Shown one piece after another: positions 19,397 through 27,644 of a stretch of 64,000 bases of DNA. How positions within the stretch are numbered: position 1 is the stretch's first letter; each line of letters starts with the position of its first letter. The notes beneath the pieces were generated by a model. The model was not told the origin of the DNA. It ran no database searches and saw only the letters and a program-made list of their open reading frames with translations. This DNA is from Bacillus sp. V3-13. GTDB taxonomy: Bacteria; Bacillota; Bacilli; Bacillales; Cytobacillaceae. Location: NCBI RefSeq assembly GCF_002860165.1, contig NZ_PGUZ01000031.1, forward strand, positions 1 through 64,000, in the 5' to 3' direction. The translations under genes and the position numbers were made by a program.

Positions 19397-19548
19397 AAAA
19401 GCAAGAGGTTTTCAACACTTCTAAAAAAATCATTTCAAGAGTTTTTAAAATTAACGGAAAAAGAGAATCAGTCACCTGGTTAAAGTTTTTCATAAATCTT
19501 GTTGATATTAGGCAGTGAAAGAGCTATCGCCTACTCTAACATCTCTCT
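19397..19548. other. Intergenic stretch with a possible decayed gene or element
   Basis: No complete gene is visible. On the minus strand a 32-codon frame (about 19395-19493) without a ribosome site begins MKNFNQVTDSLFPLILKTLE, which faintly recalls the N terminus of transposase-like UPF0236 proteins. This is a weak impression only. Confidence 0.2.
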
Positions 19549-20274
19549 TTAATCCCAAATGAACTTATCATTTTTATTAATAAGGTGCTCAACACTCGGA
19601 ATGACAAAATCAGCGAGTTTTTGCAGTTCTCCTTCAGAGCCAACACCTGAAAGTACGGCTATTCCATAGCCTGCGTTACTGTTTTTGGCTGTTTGCAAAT
19701 CAATCACTGTATCTCCGACGACAGCGACTTCTTCCGTCTTAAACCCAAACTTTTCGCAAAATTTTTCCACCATTTGAGAACATGGCTTTTTCTCATATAA
19801 ATCAGCTGTGCCCAGAAATTGTACTTCGTTTCTAATGCCTAAATGTTCTAAACAAAGAGTTGTAGTTTCATAGTCATCTGCTGTAGCAATTCCTATTACG
19901 ATTCCTTTTTCCTTTAGTGCTGAAAATGTGAGAGAAAGATCACATACAGGCTGTACATACTCGATAGATTCTTTCGTCTTTTCCAATAGATGCTGCGAAA
20001 GCCACTGATGCAAGAATGGTATATCCTTAGGCAGCACTGCTTGAAAAGCATTAGCAATATCCAAAGAAGTCCCACTTGCCAAATGCCCTTTCTCATCAAC
20101 ATTTCCGTCTCTTAAACCAATCGACATAAATAACTGTTTCCTGAGATTTAAATTGCATGTTTCACCAATCATCTCAAGTAAATGATCGATTACGTCCTCA
20201 ATTACTTTAATCCAAATGGATCCAAATCTTAATAAAGTACCATCTTTGTCAAATAAAACACCTTTAATTTTCAA
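19549..20274 (-). CDS. HAD-superfamily phosphatase (phosphoglycolate phosphatase-like)
   Basis: The 241-aa protein starts at TTG 20274 (GGAGG 8 bases upstream), overlapping the PHP gene by 11 bp. It has the nucleophile motif DKDGTLL, a helical cap, motif II in GIATAD, a Lys region EKKPCSQM and motif IV VGDTVIDLQTAKN. It would dephosphorylate a small cytosolic phosphomonoester. As last gene of a UgpBAE-PHP operon it may finish hydrolysis of an imported organophosphate, for example a phosphomonoester released by the PHP protein. Substrate is inferred only from context. Confidence 0.82.
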   Translation of the reverse strand: MKIKGVLFDKDGTLLRFGSIWIKVIEDVIDHLLEMIGETCNLNLRKQLFMSIGLRDGNVDEKGHLASGTSLDIANAFQAVLPKDIPFLHQWLSQHLLEKTKESIEYVQPVCDLSLTFSALKEKGIVIGIATADDYETTTLCLEHLGIRNEVQFLGTADLYEKKPCSQMVEKFCEKFGFKTEEVAVVGDTVIDLQTAKNSNAGYGIAVLSGVGSEGELQKLADFVIPSVEHLINKNDKFIWD

Positions 20275-21778
20275 AATCAGATCCTCCTGCGTGTTGCATG
20301 AGCTCTCCCCATGTCTGAACGGTCGGCTCTTTTCTTCCGTAATAAACAGGATTCGTAAAAGCCAGCAGATTCCCATCAATTGAGCGGATTTCTATCCGCA
20401 GCCAATGGTAGGAGTTATCTTTCCAGTGTACTTCATAGCTGGACGAAAGGCCCCTTTCTTCGTGAACCTTTTTCCCGTCTTCAATCCAGTGGACCATGAT
20501 ATCTTCTGTATCGTATTGTAAAGTGATCTTACAAAACGCCTTATTTCCGTTTTGGTCCATCGCATCTGTTAATTCTTCACCGATTTTATAAAAGGCCTCA
20601 CCCACTTGAGCCGAGAAATCAATAACAGGGCCACGGGATACATAGACATGTCCTTTTTTAACATTTTCCAAAATCGCAGCGGCGGATAAATGTTCTGCCC
20701 AGACATATGTTCCAGGATCTCCTATTAAGGAAGGCTCTCCGTCCTGCTCATAGCTATCATCTGGCAGCAAGTGAGAATCTGAACCGCCAATTCCTGTAAT
20801 CGTATACCCTTCGTTCCAGATATGAGACCAGAATCGAAGAGCTTTTTCTGTTGCCTCGACATTCGCCCGGAAAGTGGGATCATTCCAAATCTCTATGCTA
20901 TCAATTACTGAAAGCGGTGTATGCTCCATTTGCCACTGCCATGGAACAAGAAAAGGGTGATTCATTGAGCAAAGAGCACCTGATTCGCTTGCTTCTTTCA
21001 AAATGTTATTCATCCCTTGCTCGGTCTCTAAGCCGCCATCCTTCCTGCTTGGGCGATAGTCAATCCATTTCTTTAAACCCAAAGCGTTCCAATGCCCTTT
21101 TGTCGAAGTTATTTCGACTCCCGGAATCACTAATGCTTCTCCTTCAGCCCACGAAGTGGAGATCATGTTATGGTCCGTAGCTACAAAGAAATCGAGCTGC
21201 TGTTGTTTAGCCATTTTCAGATTGGCTTCTTGTGTCATGCTGCCATCAGACAAAATCGTATGAGTATGAAAATCTCCTTTATACCACCTTTCTTCCTTTT
21301 CGATGGCTTCATCCCAATGATACGAATTTAACACAAGTCCATTAGGGTCATACTCAGCCCACTTATGAGCCCCAAACCGTACAATATCTGTTGTTTTGGC
21401 GGGCAGCTCTTGGCTGCCCGCTTCGCACACAATTTGATAATCCATTTCTTTTTTTACTTTGTCACTTATCGGTTTGTCTGTTACATATACTTCTAATGTC
21501 CATTCTCCTAAAGGCAGCGGCCCGGGAAGTGTTGCTGCACTTGAATAACGAGCATCTTGATGCAGCATAACGTCTTTAGGTGATTTCCCGTACATATATT
21601 GCAAACGCAGAACTCCATGCGGGTCAAATAAAAGCATGCTAAACCAGCAGGCTCTGCTTGTTTCGACTTCAAAATGAATCCAATTCATGTTTTCTGTAAG
21701 TTTAAAATGATGATAAAAGACAGGGAGCTGAGATTCATTACTTATTTTTTGTTTAAACTGATATGTTGTGCTAATCAT
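20264..21778 (-). CDS. PHP-domain metallo-phosphoesterase (CehA/McbA family)
   Basis: The 504-aa protein has an N-terminal beta-rich region (about 1-165), then a PHP domain with GDFHTHTILSDG (metal H-x-H), ATDHN, IPGVEIT, NHPF and GGSDSH, all metal-ligand motifs of this family. A C-terminal beta region follows. There is no signal peptide, so it is intracellular. The ATG shares a base with the stop of the binding-protein gene (TAATG). PHP enzymes hydrolyse phosphoesters; CehA-like members also cleave carbamates. Beside a glycerol-phosphate-type importer and a HAD phosphatase, a phosphodiesterase role is the best inference. Confidence 0.8.
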   Translation of the reverse strand: MISTTYQFKQKISNESQLPVFYHHFKLTENMNWIHFEVETSRACWFSMLLFDPHGVLRLQYMYGKSPKDVMLHQDARYSSAATLPGPLPLGEWTLEVYVTDKPISDKVKKEMDYQIVCEAGSQELPAKTTDIVRFGAHKWAEYDPNGLVLNSYHWDEAIEKEERWYKGDFHTHTILSDGSMTQEANLKMAKQQQLDFFVATDHNMISTSWAEGEALVIPGVEITSTKGHWNALGLKKWIDYRPSRKDGGLETEQGMNNILKEASESGALCSMNHPFLVPWQWQMEHTPLSVIDSIEIWNDPTFRANVEATEKALRFWSHIWNEGYTITGIGGSDSHLLPDDSYEQDGEPSLIGDPGTYVWAEHLSAAAILENVKKGHVYVSRGPVIDFSAQVGEAFYKIGEELTDAMDQNGNKAFCKITLQYDTEDIMVHWIEDGKKVHEERGLSSSYEVHWKDNSYHWLRIEIRSIDGNLLAFTNPVYYGRKEPTVQTWGELMQHAGGSDFEN

Positions 21779-23076
21779 TATTTCCCAGCCTCATCCAATG
21801 CCTTCTGTGCTTCCTCTTTCGCTTCTTTTAGCGCTTGGGTTGCAGGAATGTTTTCAATTTCCACTTTATCTGCGGCTTTTGAAAGAGCATCTAAAATCTT
21901 TCCGCCTGTCGGGTCAATAAAGCCTGGTGTTGCATACTGTGCTTGCTCAAGCGGAACAAGGATTTGTGGATTTTTTTGTGAAAACTCTTTATACGCCGGA
22001 ACCTCTGTAGCTGATTGGCGCACGGCGATGTAGCCTGTTTTCATAGACCAATCTGCAGTAACTTCAGAGCTTGTGAAGTATTTCATCCATTTATATGCTG
22101 CTTCTTGTTGTTCACTTGACGCTTTTGCAGGAATAACCAGCATTTGTGCCTCTGCCTGTGGAGCTGCTTCATGGTCCTCCCAGCCTGGCTGCGGATAAGC
22201 TGCAATTTTAGTAAAGTCCAAGTCTCCCTGATCCCCGCTTGAGCCTGTATAACCGGCTGCACGATCCTGCATCACATCATCAATTGTCTTGTACCAATAT
22301 TCCCAGCCTTGTCCACCGTGGTGAATACGCATTGTTTTATCTTCATGAATGGCTTTGCGGAAAAACTCCCATGTGTTCACCCATTCCTCTGAATCGATCA
22401 TTACTTCTTTGCCATCGTTACTTAAGATTTTTCCTCCGGCACTCAACGAAGCATCAATTAAGTTTAGGCTTCCCCACATTGGTTCCCAGCCGTACACTCC
22501 TTGTTCTTCCTTAAGCTTTTTAGCTGCTTCCCCTAATGATTCCCAGGTATTTAAGGCAGCAGGATCAATCCCTGCTTTTTCAAGCATGTCTTTTCGATAA
22601 TAAAGTACTTGTGTTGTGCCATAAGCCGGTAATGCATACTGTTTATCATTTGCTTTTCCTAAATCTAAAAATGTAGGTATAAAATCCTCAACGTTTGATT
22701 CCTGATCTTTCTCAATGAAAGAGTCAAGAGGAGCTAATACTTGTTTGTTTGCCAAAGCATTTGCAGTTGCATGCTCTAAAAGAGCCACTGCGGGTGTTTG
22801 CCCTGAAGCACTTGCTGCTTGCAGCTTTTGATACGTTTCCGTATAATCTGCTTGCGCTACTCCCTTCACAATTACTTCATCCTGGGATTTATTGAATTTC
22901 TCAATTTTTTCTTGCATATTTTCTCCCAATTTGCCGCCAAGTCCGTACCAGAATTCAATTTCAACCGGACCATTGCTGTTTGTGGTCTCTTCGTTCGCGC
23001 ACCCCGCTAATAGAGATAACGACATAATTCCTGATGCACAAGCCAGCATCGCCTTTTTCAAAAAGTTTTTCTTCAT
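21778..23076 (-). CDS. ABC transporter substrate-binding lipoprotein (UgpB-like)
   Basis: The 432-aa protein starts at ATG 23076, 9 bases after GGAGG. It has a lipoprotein signal with LAGC (lipid-bearing Cys26) and a mature extracellular binding domain of the type-1 sugar family. The mature start EIEFWYGLGGKLGENMQ is typical of sn-glycerol-3-phosphate binders (UgpB), and aromatic-rich segments (QGWEYWYKTI) may line the site. It feeds the two permeases upstream in the operon. Glycerol-3-phosphate or a glycerophosphodiester is likely, but a sugar cannot be excluded. Confidence 0.85.
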   Translation of the reverse strand: MKKNFLKKAMLACASGIMSLSLLAGCANEETTNSNGPVEIEFWYGLGGKLGENMQEKIEKFNKSQDEVIVKGVAQADYTETYQKLQAASASGQTPAVALLEHATANALANKQVLAPLDSFIEKDQESNVEDFIPTFLDLGKANDKQYALPAYGTTQVLYYRKDMLEKAGIDPAALNTWESLGEAAKKLKEEQGVYGWEPMWGSLNLIDASLSAGGKILSNDGKEVMIDSEEWVNTWEFFRKAIHEDKTMRIHHGGQGWEYWYKTIDDVMQDRAAGYTGSSGDQGDLDFTKIAAYPQPGWEDHEAAPQAEAQMLVIPAKASSEQQEAAYKWMKYFTSSEVTADWSMKTGYIAVRQSATEVPAYKEFSQKNPQILVPLEQAQYATPGFIDPTGGKILDALSKAADKVEIENIPATQALKEAKEEAQKALDEAGK

Positions 23077-23101
23077 GGTTCTCATCCTCCGTTAAATGTT
23101 T

Positions 23102-23998
23102 TTAACCTTTAACACCGCGATCATTTATTCCCTTGATAAACCATTTTTGCGCGACAAAGAACAGCAGCAGAAGCGGAGCAACCGCGAATACGTTTGCTGC
23201 CATCACTAAAGGCCACTTAATTCCATATGCCCCGCCTTCAATGAAGAATTGGCGAAGTCCAATCGTAATCAAAAATTTATCCTGGCTTTTCAAGATTAAC
23301 GAAGGCCAGAGATAGTTATTAAACATTTGCACAAAGCTTATTAAGCTAAATGTTAAAAACGAAGACTTTGTCAGTGGAAATAAAACCTTCCAAAGAACAG
23401 TCCAATGACTCGCACCGTCAACCTTTGCCGCTTCAACCATTTCTGCTGGCACCTGTAAAAATGCTTGCCGGATAAAGAAGATACCGAAAACACTGACTGC
23501 GTTTGAAATAATCATTCCTTGATAGCTGTCAAGCATATTAAGTTTTGATAAAATCACATAACTTGGTACATATGTTGCCGCCGCAGGCAGCATATACACC
23601 GCCAAAATAAGAGCAAAGAACATCTTTTGGCCTTTAAATCGGAATTGAGTTAAAGCATAGGCCATCATAGCTGCGCTAATAATTTGAAACAACACAATGG
23701 CAGTTGCAGTAAACATACTGTTGAACATATACAATCCAAAAGGGGCGCTGTTCCAGGCCTCAATAAAATTTTGCCACTGTGGCTTTGCAGGCCAGATAGA
23801 AGGCGGAAACTTCCAGATTTCGTCAGTTGTTTTAATAGCACTTACCAGCATCCATAAAAACGGGAATGCCGTTATCACACTGAATAAGATTAATAAAATA
23901 TGACGTACTGTTATTTTCATCATTTTTGAAAATGTAAGTGCTTCTCTTATCTGAAGTTTAGGAGACTCTTCTTTTGCCGCAACAACAACCTCGTCCAA
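23102..23998 (-). CDS. ABC transporter permease (UgpE/MalG type)
   Basis: The protein has six predicted membrane helices and the EAA loop EAAKVDGASHWTVLWKVLFP, which contacts the ATPase. The frame is open to 24037 and overlaps the previous gene, but I prefer TTG 23998 (298 aa), which has AGGTG 6-7 bases upstream. The N terminus ahead of helix 1 is long and polar. It forms the membrane pore with the next permease. No ATPase gene is in the cluster, so a shared MsmX/UgpC-type ATPase elsewhere is expected, as in other Bacillus sugar importers. Confidence 0.85.
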   Translation of the reverse strand: MDEVVVAAKEESPKLQIREALTFSKMMKITVRHILLILFSVITAFPFLWMLVSAIKTTDEIWKFPPSIWPAKPQWQNFIEAWNSAPFGLYMFNSMFTATAIVLFQIISAAMMAYALTQFRFKGQKMFFALILAVYMLPAAATYVPSYVILSKLNMLDSYQGMIISNAVSVFGIFFIRQAFLQVPAEMVEAAKVDGASHWTVLWKVLFPLTKSSFLTFSLISFVQMFNNYLWPSLILKSQDKFLITIGLRQFFIEGGAYGIKWPLVMAANVFAVAPLLLLFFVAQKWFIKGINDRGVKG

Positions 23999-24021
23999 CT
24001 TTGTCACCTGCTTTCTCTTTT

Positions 24022-24900
24022 TTAGTAATGAACCCAACGTTTAGAAGTCAAGAACTGAATCGCTGACAATAAAGCAGTTATCAGTACTAATAGCGTTGCA
24101 GCCGCTGTTGCCTGCCCCATATTGAACTGTTCAAATGCCAGCTGATAGTACATATAAAGCAGCGTTCTTGTACTCCCTGCCGGACCACCTTGAGTTAAAA
24201 CTTGAATCTGGTCATAGGCTTGTAACGCATCGATTGTAGTTACAATCAATAAAAAAAACGTGGTTGGAGAAATCATCGGAAGGGTTATATAACGAAATCT
24301 TCTCCACCTTGGCGCCCCATCGATTGATGCCGACTCATACAAATCAACAGGTACGCGCTGCAGTGCTTCTAAATAGAAAATCATAACCCAGCCGATCCCT
24401 TTCCACACCGTTACAATAATTACTGCGGGCATGGCCCATGTAGAACTTCCGAGCCAATCTATTTTTGGTAATCCCAAGGCGGAAAGAAGAAAGTTGAGAA
24501 GTCCGACTTCCGGTTGGAAAATCCATGACCAAACAATGGAAACTGCCACCATCGGAGTTACCCAGGGCGAAAATAAAATTGCTTTGTAAACTGTACTGCC
24601 TGCTACCTTTTTATTTAGTGCTAAAGCTAGTCCCAGTCCAATTGCCATTATGGGTACTACTGTAAATACCGCAAAGGACAGAGTATTTAAAAGTACCTTG
24701 TAAAATTCTTTGTCTGTAAACAAACTGCTATAGTTTTCCAACCCGACAAATGAAAATGTTGGACTTATATAATCCCAGTCCGTAAAACTAATAAATAGTG
24801 ATACTGCCATTGGAATAAACCAAAATACCAATAAGAGTATAAGAGCAGGCAACATAAACAGTAAGATTGTAAGAATTTGTTTATATTTACTCTTCAGCAA
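24022..24900 (-). CDS. ABC transporter permease (UgpA/MalF type)
   Basis: The 292-aa protein has six membrane helices and the EAA loop YESASIDGAPRWRRFRYITL. Start is TTG 24900 with GGAGGTGG 8 bases upstream. It is the first gene of the operon permease-permease-binding protein-PHP-HAD. The 160-bp leader is AT-rich; a TTGTGG...AATGAGTG block there resembles TTGTGGGAATATGTG upstream of the DeoR gene and may be a shared operator. Confidence 0.88.
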   Translation of the reverse strand: MLKSKYKQILTILLFMLPALILLLVFWFIPMAVSLFISFTDWDYISPTFSFVGLENYSSLFTDKEFYKVLLNTLSFAVFTVVPIMAIGLGLALALNKKVAGSTVYKAILFSPWVTPMVAVSIVWSWIFQPEVGLLNFLLSALGLPKIDWLGSSTWAMPAVIIVTVWKGIGWVMIFYLEALQRVPVDLYESASIDGAPRWRRFRYITLPMISPTTFFLLIVTTIDALQAYDQIQVLTQGGPAGSTRTLLYMYYQLAFEQFNMGQATAAATLLVLITALLSAIQFLTSKRWVHY

Positions 24901-25063
24901 CTAAACCACCTCCAAAATCCAACAAATTATCATTTTTTATCACATTTTCACTCATTTCTCCACAATAGTACACAAACATTGTTAATTAATTATTAATAGA
25001 CAGTAAATTATTGTGATTTATATGTAAAAAAACAATCATTCCCTCATTTTTACAACTTTAACC

Positions 25064-25105
25064 AAAAAAAAAGAGAGGGAAAGCTTCATGAGCTTTTTCC
25101 TCTCT
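25064..25105 (-). terminator. Intrinsic terminator of the DeoR gene
   Basis: On the minus strand AGAGAGGAAAAAGCT pairs with the AGCTTTCCCTCTCT side around CATGA, followed by a run of eight or more T residues. It separates the regulator from the importer operon. Confidence 0.85.
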
Positions 25106-25120
25106 GGACTAGTGCTCCAT

Positions 25121-25879
25121 TTATTTATTTACAATTTCAATTCCTTCTTTTGCATACTTTTGAAGCACCTTATTTGATAACTTCGAATCGGAAATAATGC
25201 GGTCGATTCTATCAAAATGACAAACTTTTAAAAGGGAAGCAACATCAAATTTGCTGCTGTCTGCTAAAACAATACAGTTTCTGGAGCTCTCAAGCATCTT
25301 CATTTTCACCTGGTATTCCCCGATCCCATAATCTGTCAATCCTTCTGTTAAGGAGATGCCGCTTATACTCATAAAGAATGTATCAATATGAAAGTCTTTA
25401 AAGAACTCCCCTGCCATATGCCCCACCATGCATAATTCTTCATTTCGAAGGACGCCTCCAGGCATAATAATAGTGTAATGAGGCATATCAGCCAATTCGT
25501 TTGCAATAACCAAAGAATTAGTTAATACGGTAAGGCGCTGAAACTCCCCCTTTAACGCCTTAGCAAACTCCGTGTTTGTTGTACTAACGTCTAATGCAAT
25601 TGATTGCCCTTCTGATACGAAACGTTTAGCAATTTCAGCAATTTCCCTCTTTTCGTCGATGTTCTTCGTTTCCCGCAAAGTAAAGTTCATTTCTTTACTG
25701 TTTATATCATCCAGTACAGCCCCGCCACGTACCCGCCGTAAATACCCTTCCTTCTCTAAATACTCCAAATCTCTGCGCACTGTTTCAGTAGAAACGCCAA
25801 ACATGCTAGTGATCAAAGATACTTTTAACGATTTATTTTTACCTAACAGATCCATGATTTTTTCGTGACGGTCATGCAT
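25121..25879 (-). CDS. DeoR-family transcriptional regulator
   Basis: The 252-aa protein has an N-terminal DeoR helix-turn-helix with VSLITSMFGVSTETVRRDLEYLEKEG and the wing LRRVRGGAVL. The C-terminal sugar-phosphate isomerase-like sensor domain has ALDVSTTNTEFAK, TNSLVIANEL and VLADSSKFD. I choose ATG 25879; a TTG two codons upstream (25885) has the better-spaced GGTGAG. DeoR proteins normally respond to a phosphorylated sugar or polyol, which fits control of the adjacent UgpBAE-PHP-HAD operon. An organophosphate intermediate may be the inducer. Confidence 0.88.
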   Translation of the reverse strand: MHDRHEKIMDLLGKNKSLKVSLITSMFGVSTETVRRDLEYLEKEGYLRRVRGGAVLDDINSKEMNFTLRETKNIDEKREIAEIAKRFVSEGQSIALDVSTTNTEFAKALKGEFQRLTVLTNSLVIANELADMPHYTIIMPGGVLRNEELCMVGHMAGEFFKDFHIDTFFMSISGISLTEGLTDYGIGEYQVKMKMLESSRNCIVLADSSKFDVASLLKVCHFDRIDRIISDSKLSNKVLQKYAKEGIEIVNK

Positions 25880-25967
25880 TAACAATATTCTCACCAACTT
25901 TTTGTGAATGTTATATTTTATAAATAACACATATTCCCACAAAATCACAAGAAGTTTTACCAAAAAA

Positions 25968-26019
25968 GGTGCCTGACCCCCGCTGCTTTAAAGCATTAAC
26001 GCAGCGGGGGTCAGGCACC
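25968..26019. repeat. Perfect 19-bp palindromic GGTGCCTGACCCCC repeat
   Basis: GGTGCCTGACCCCCGCTGC and its exact complement flank a 14-base loop containing TTTAAAGCATTAA. It is a full copy of the element seen at 6161-6207 and, as a half, at 4493. Such elements recur in Bacillaceae genomes from memory. The hairpin is strong enough to form in DNA or RNA. Confidence 0.85.
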
Positions 26020-26181
26020 AAATAAATAGAGTGGATGTAAAATAAATGAGGAATTATGTGCAATCCAGGCAGGTGCAGTGGTGATAAAGGTTTAAAGAAG
26101 GTGTTACATAAGAAATTCCTGTCTGCAAACAGTGAAACGCAAATTTAATTTAAAATCTAAAATTGTTAATGATGATAACAG

Positions 26182-26556
26182 TTACGACTTGAATCGCTGC
26201 TTCAATTTCACAATTTCTCTTTGATTGCCAACTGCTATCTGCCAGGTGTAATCCTGATCGGCTTTCATTTCATTAAGTTTAACCATTATCTCTCGATGGC
26301 GCTCATCCATTTCCGTTCTCATCGCTGCTTGATCTTCTTTAATAGCGGTTATTTCAGTTTTCATGGCTGCTTGATCTTCTTTAATAGTGGTTATTTCAGT
26401 TTTCATGGCTGCTTGATCTTCTCTCATGAGGACAAGTTCCTCTCTGATGGAAGCTTGATCTTCTTTCATACTTTGTTGCTCTGAACGCACTCCTCCTACC
26501 ATCGTGATCAAATTTGTGAGCATTTCTTCGATTTTTTCTAGTCTTTTATCTGCCAT
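26182..26556 (-). CDS. Coiled-coil protein with internal 14-residue repeats
   Basis: The 124-aa protein is almost wholly a predicted coiled coil. Residues about 25-85 consist of tandem 14-residue units of the type EDQAAMKTEITTIK, encoded by near-identical 42-bp DNA repeats on the minus strand. The N terminus (LEKIEEMLTNLITMVGGVR) and C terminus (NQREIVKLKQRFKS) are non-repeated heptads. Start ATG 26556 follows GGGAGGTGA by 11 bases. It has no signal or membrane segment. Function is unknown; similar proteins in Bacillus vary in repeat number. It is monocistronic and unrelated to its neighbours by any visible link. Confidence 0.75.
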   Translation of the reverse strand: MADKRLEKIEEMLTNLITMVGGVRSEQQSMKEDQASIREELVLMREDQAAMKTEITTIKEDQAAMKTEITAIKEDQAAMRTEMDERHREIMVKLNEMKADQDYTWQIAVGNQREIVKLKQRFKS

Positions 26557-26771
26557 TGATTGATTTCACCTCCCAGGCACCATTATACACCATTTCCGGA
26601 TGAAGCTGATTTGATTTTAATAGTTTTCCGTTTAAAATCTTTATCTTTATGAAAATCATCTCCAGTAAACTGAACAGCGGATCCCCTGAGTAAACGGTGC
26701 GCCAGTAAATATTTTTGATGGCGAAGGCAAGCAACAAATTACGTGCTACTGTTCGATTACAATTGTCCACT
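26557..26771. other. Intergenic stretch upstream of the coiled-coil gene
   Basis: A 74-codon minus-strand frame (26546-26770) runs through it and overlaps the next start by 11 bp, but it has no ribosome site and no recognisable domain. I regard it as a possible decayed gene rather than a real one. No RNA structure is evident. Confidence 0.3.
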
Positions 26772-26830
26772 TATAATTACTTATAAATAATTGAAAATAC
26801 TTAATATTAGTATATAATTACTTATAAATA
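26772..26830 (+). promoter_or_regulatory. Promoter with direct-repeat operator of the DeoR-HAD operon
   Basis: An 18-bp sequence TATAATTACTTATAAATA occurs at 26772-26789 and 26813-26830, 41 bp apart (four helical turns). TTGAAA (26791-26796), a 16-bp spacer and TATAAT (26813-26818) form a good sigma-A promoter, with its -10 inside the second repeat. Shorter ATACTTAA repeats lie between and after. The layout suggests autorepression by the DeoR protein read from it. Confidence 0.65.
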
Positions 26831-26857
26831 CTTAAATAAAGGCAGGTGGGTCTTTTT

Positions 26858-27643
26858 TTGTACCAAGAGGAACGCTTAGTGGCCATTTTGGAATTCCTAA
26901 AAACGAACAAACGAATTTCTGTTGAACAAATTTGTTCCCTCTTCCAGGTTTCACGAGATACAGCCAGAAGGGATATTGTCAAGCTTGAAGAAGAAAAGGC
27001 GATTGTACGCACCCGGGGCGGAGCTATTCTGCCCACATCGAATCATGCAGTAAAGAACTATACCAGCCGGCTTAAAATGGTGTCTGAAGAAAAAAACGTG
27101 ATCGGACAAAAAGCAGCCTCCTTAATTTATCCCCATGACCGGGTGATACTGGATGCCTCAACCACCGTGCAGGCCTGTGCTGAACATCTTGGAAATATTG
27201 AGTGCACAATCATCACGAATTCCATTAACCAGGCTGATATTTTATCTTTCAACCAAAGCGTTAATATCCAGCTGTTAGGCGGAGCACTGCAAAAGGAGCA
27301 CCGCTTCCTGTACGGGGCGTCAGTAATTGAGAAACTCTCGGAGTATCATGTTGATAAAGCATTTATCGGGGTGGTAGGCATATCGGAAAAAGGCTTAACC
27401 ATTGCCCATGAAGAAGATGGGGGAGTAAAACGGAAAATGATGCAGCAGGCTGACCAGGTTATTGTGTTAGCCGACCATACAAAATTAGGGATCACTGATT
27501 TCTACAGGTTTGCCGGTCTTGAAGATATTGATTTGTTAATTACGGATAAAACCCCGCCAAAGCCCTTTAGGGACTTATTAAGCAAATACAATGTTGAACT
27601 GTTAACGCCTCATGAAGATGAAGACGAAGAGGGAGATGACTAA
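26858..27643 (+). CDS. DeoR-family transcriptional regulator
   Basis: The 261-aa protein starts at TTG 26858 with AGGTGG 8 bases upstream. The DNA-binding part is ISVEQICSLFQVSRDTARRDIVKLEEEKAI followed by VRTRGGAI. The sensor domain has ILDASTTVQACAEHL, TNSINQADIL, GGALQKEHR and VLADHTKLG. The C terminus is acidic (EDEDEEGDD). It is translationally coupled to a Cof-type HAD phosphatase 1 bp downstream, a common pairing in which the phosphatase removes the sugar-phosphate ligand of the regulator. The controlled pathway is not visible beyond this operon. Confidence 0.88.
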   Translation: MYQEERLVAILEFLKTNKRISVEQICSLFQVSRDTARRDIVKLEEEKAIVRTRGGAILPTSNHAVKNYTSRLKMVSEEKNVIGQKAASLIYPHDRVILDASTTVQACAEHLGNIECTIITNSINQADILSFNQSVNIQLLGGALQKEHRFLYGASVIEKLSEYHVDKAFIGVVGISEKGLTIAHEEDGGVKRKMMQQADQVIVLADHTKLGITDFYRFAGLEDIDLLITDKTPPKPFRDLLSKYNVELLTPHEDEDEEGDD

Positions 27644-27644
27644 A

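Noticed and set aside
26182-26556. 42-bp repeats as a CRISPR array
   Set aside because: Repeats are directly adjacent without unique spacers and are in frame within a coiled-coil gene.
26546-26770. 74-codon minus-strand frame before the coiled-coil gene
   Set aside because: No ribosome site or recognisable motif; overlaps a well-supported start. Kept only as a possible relic.
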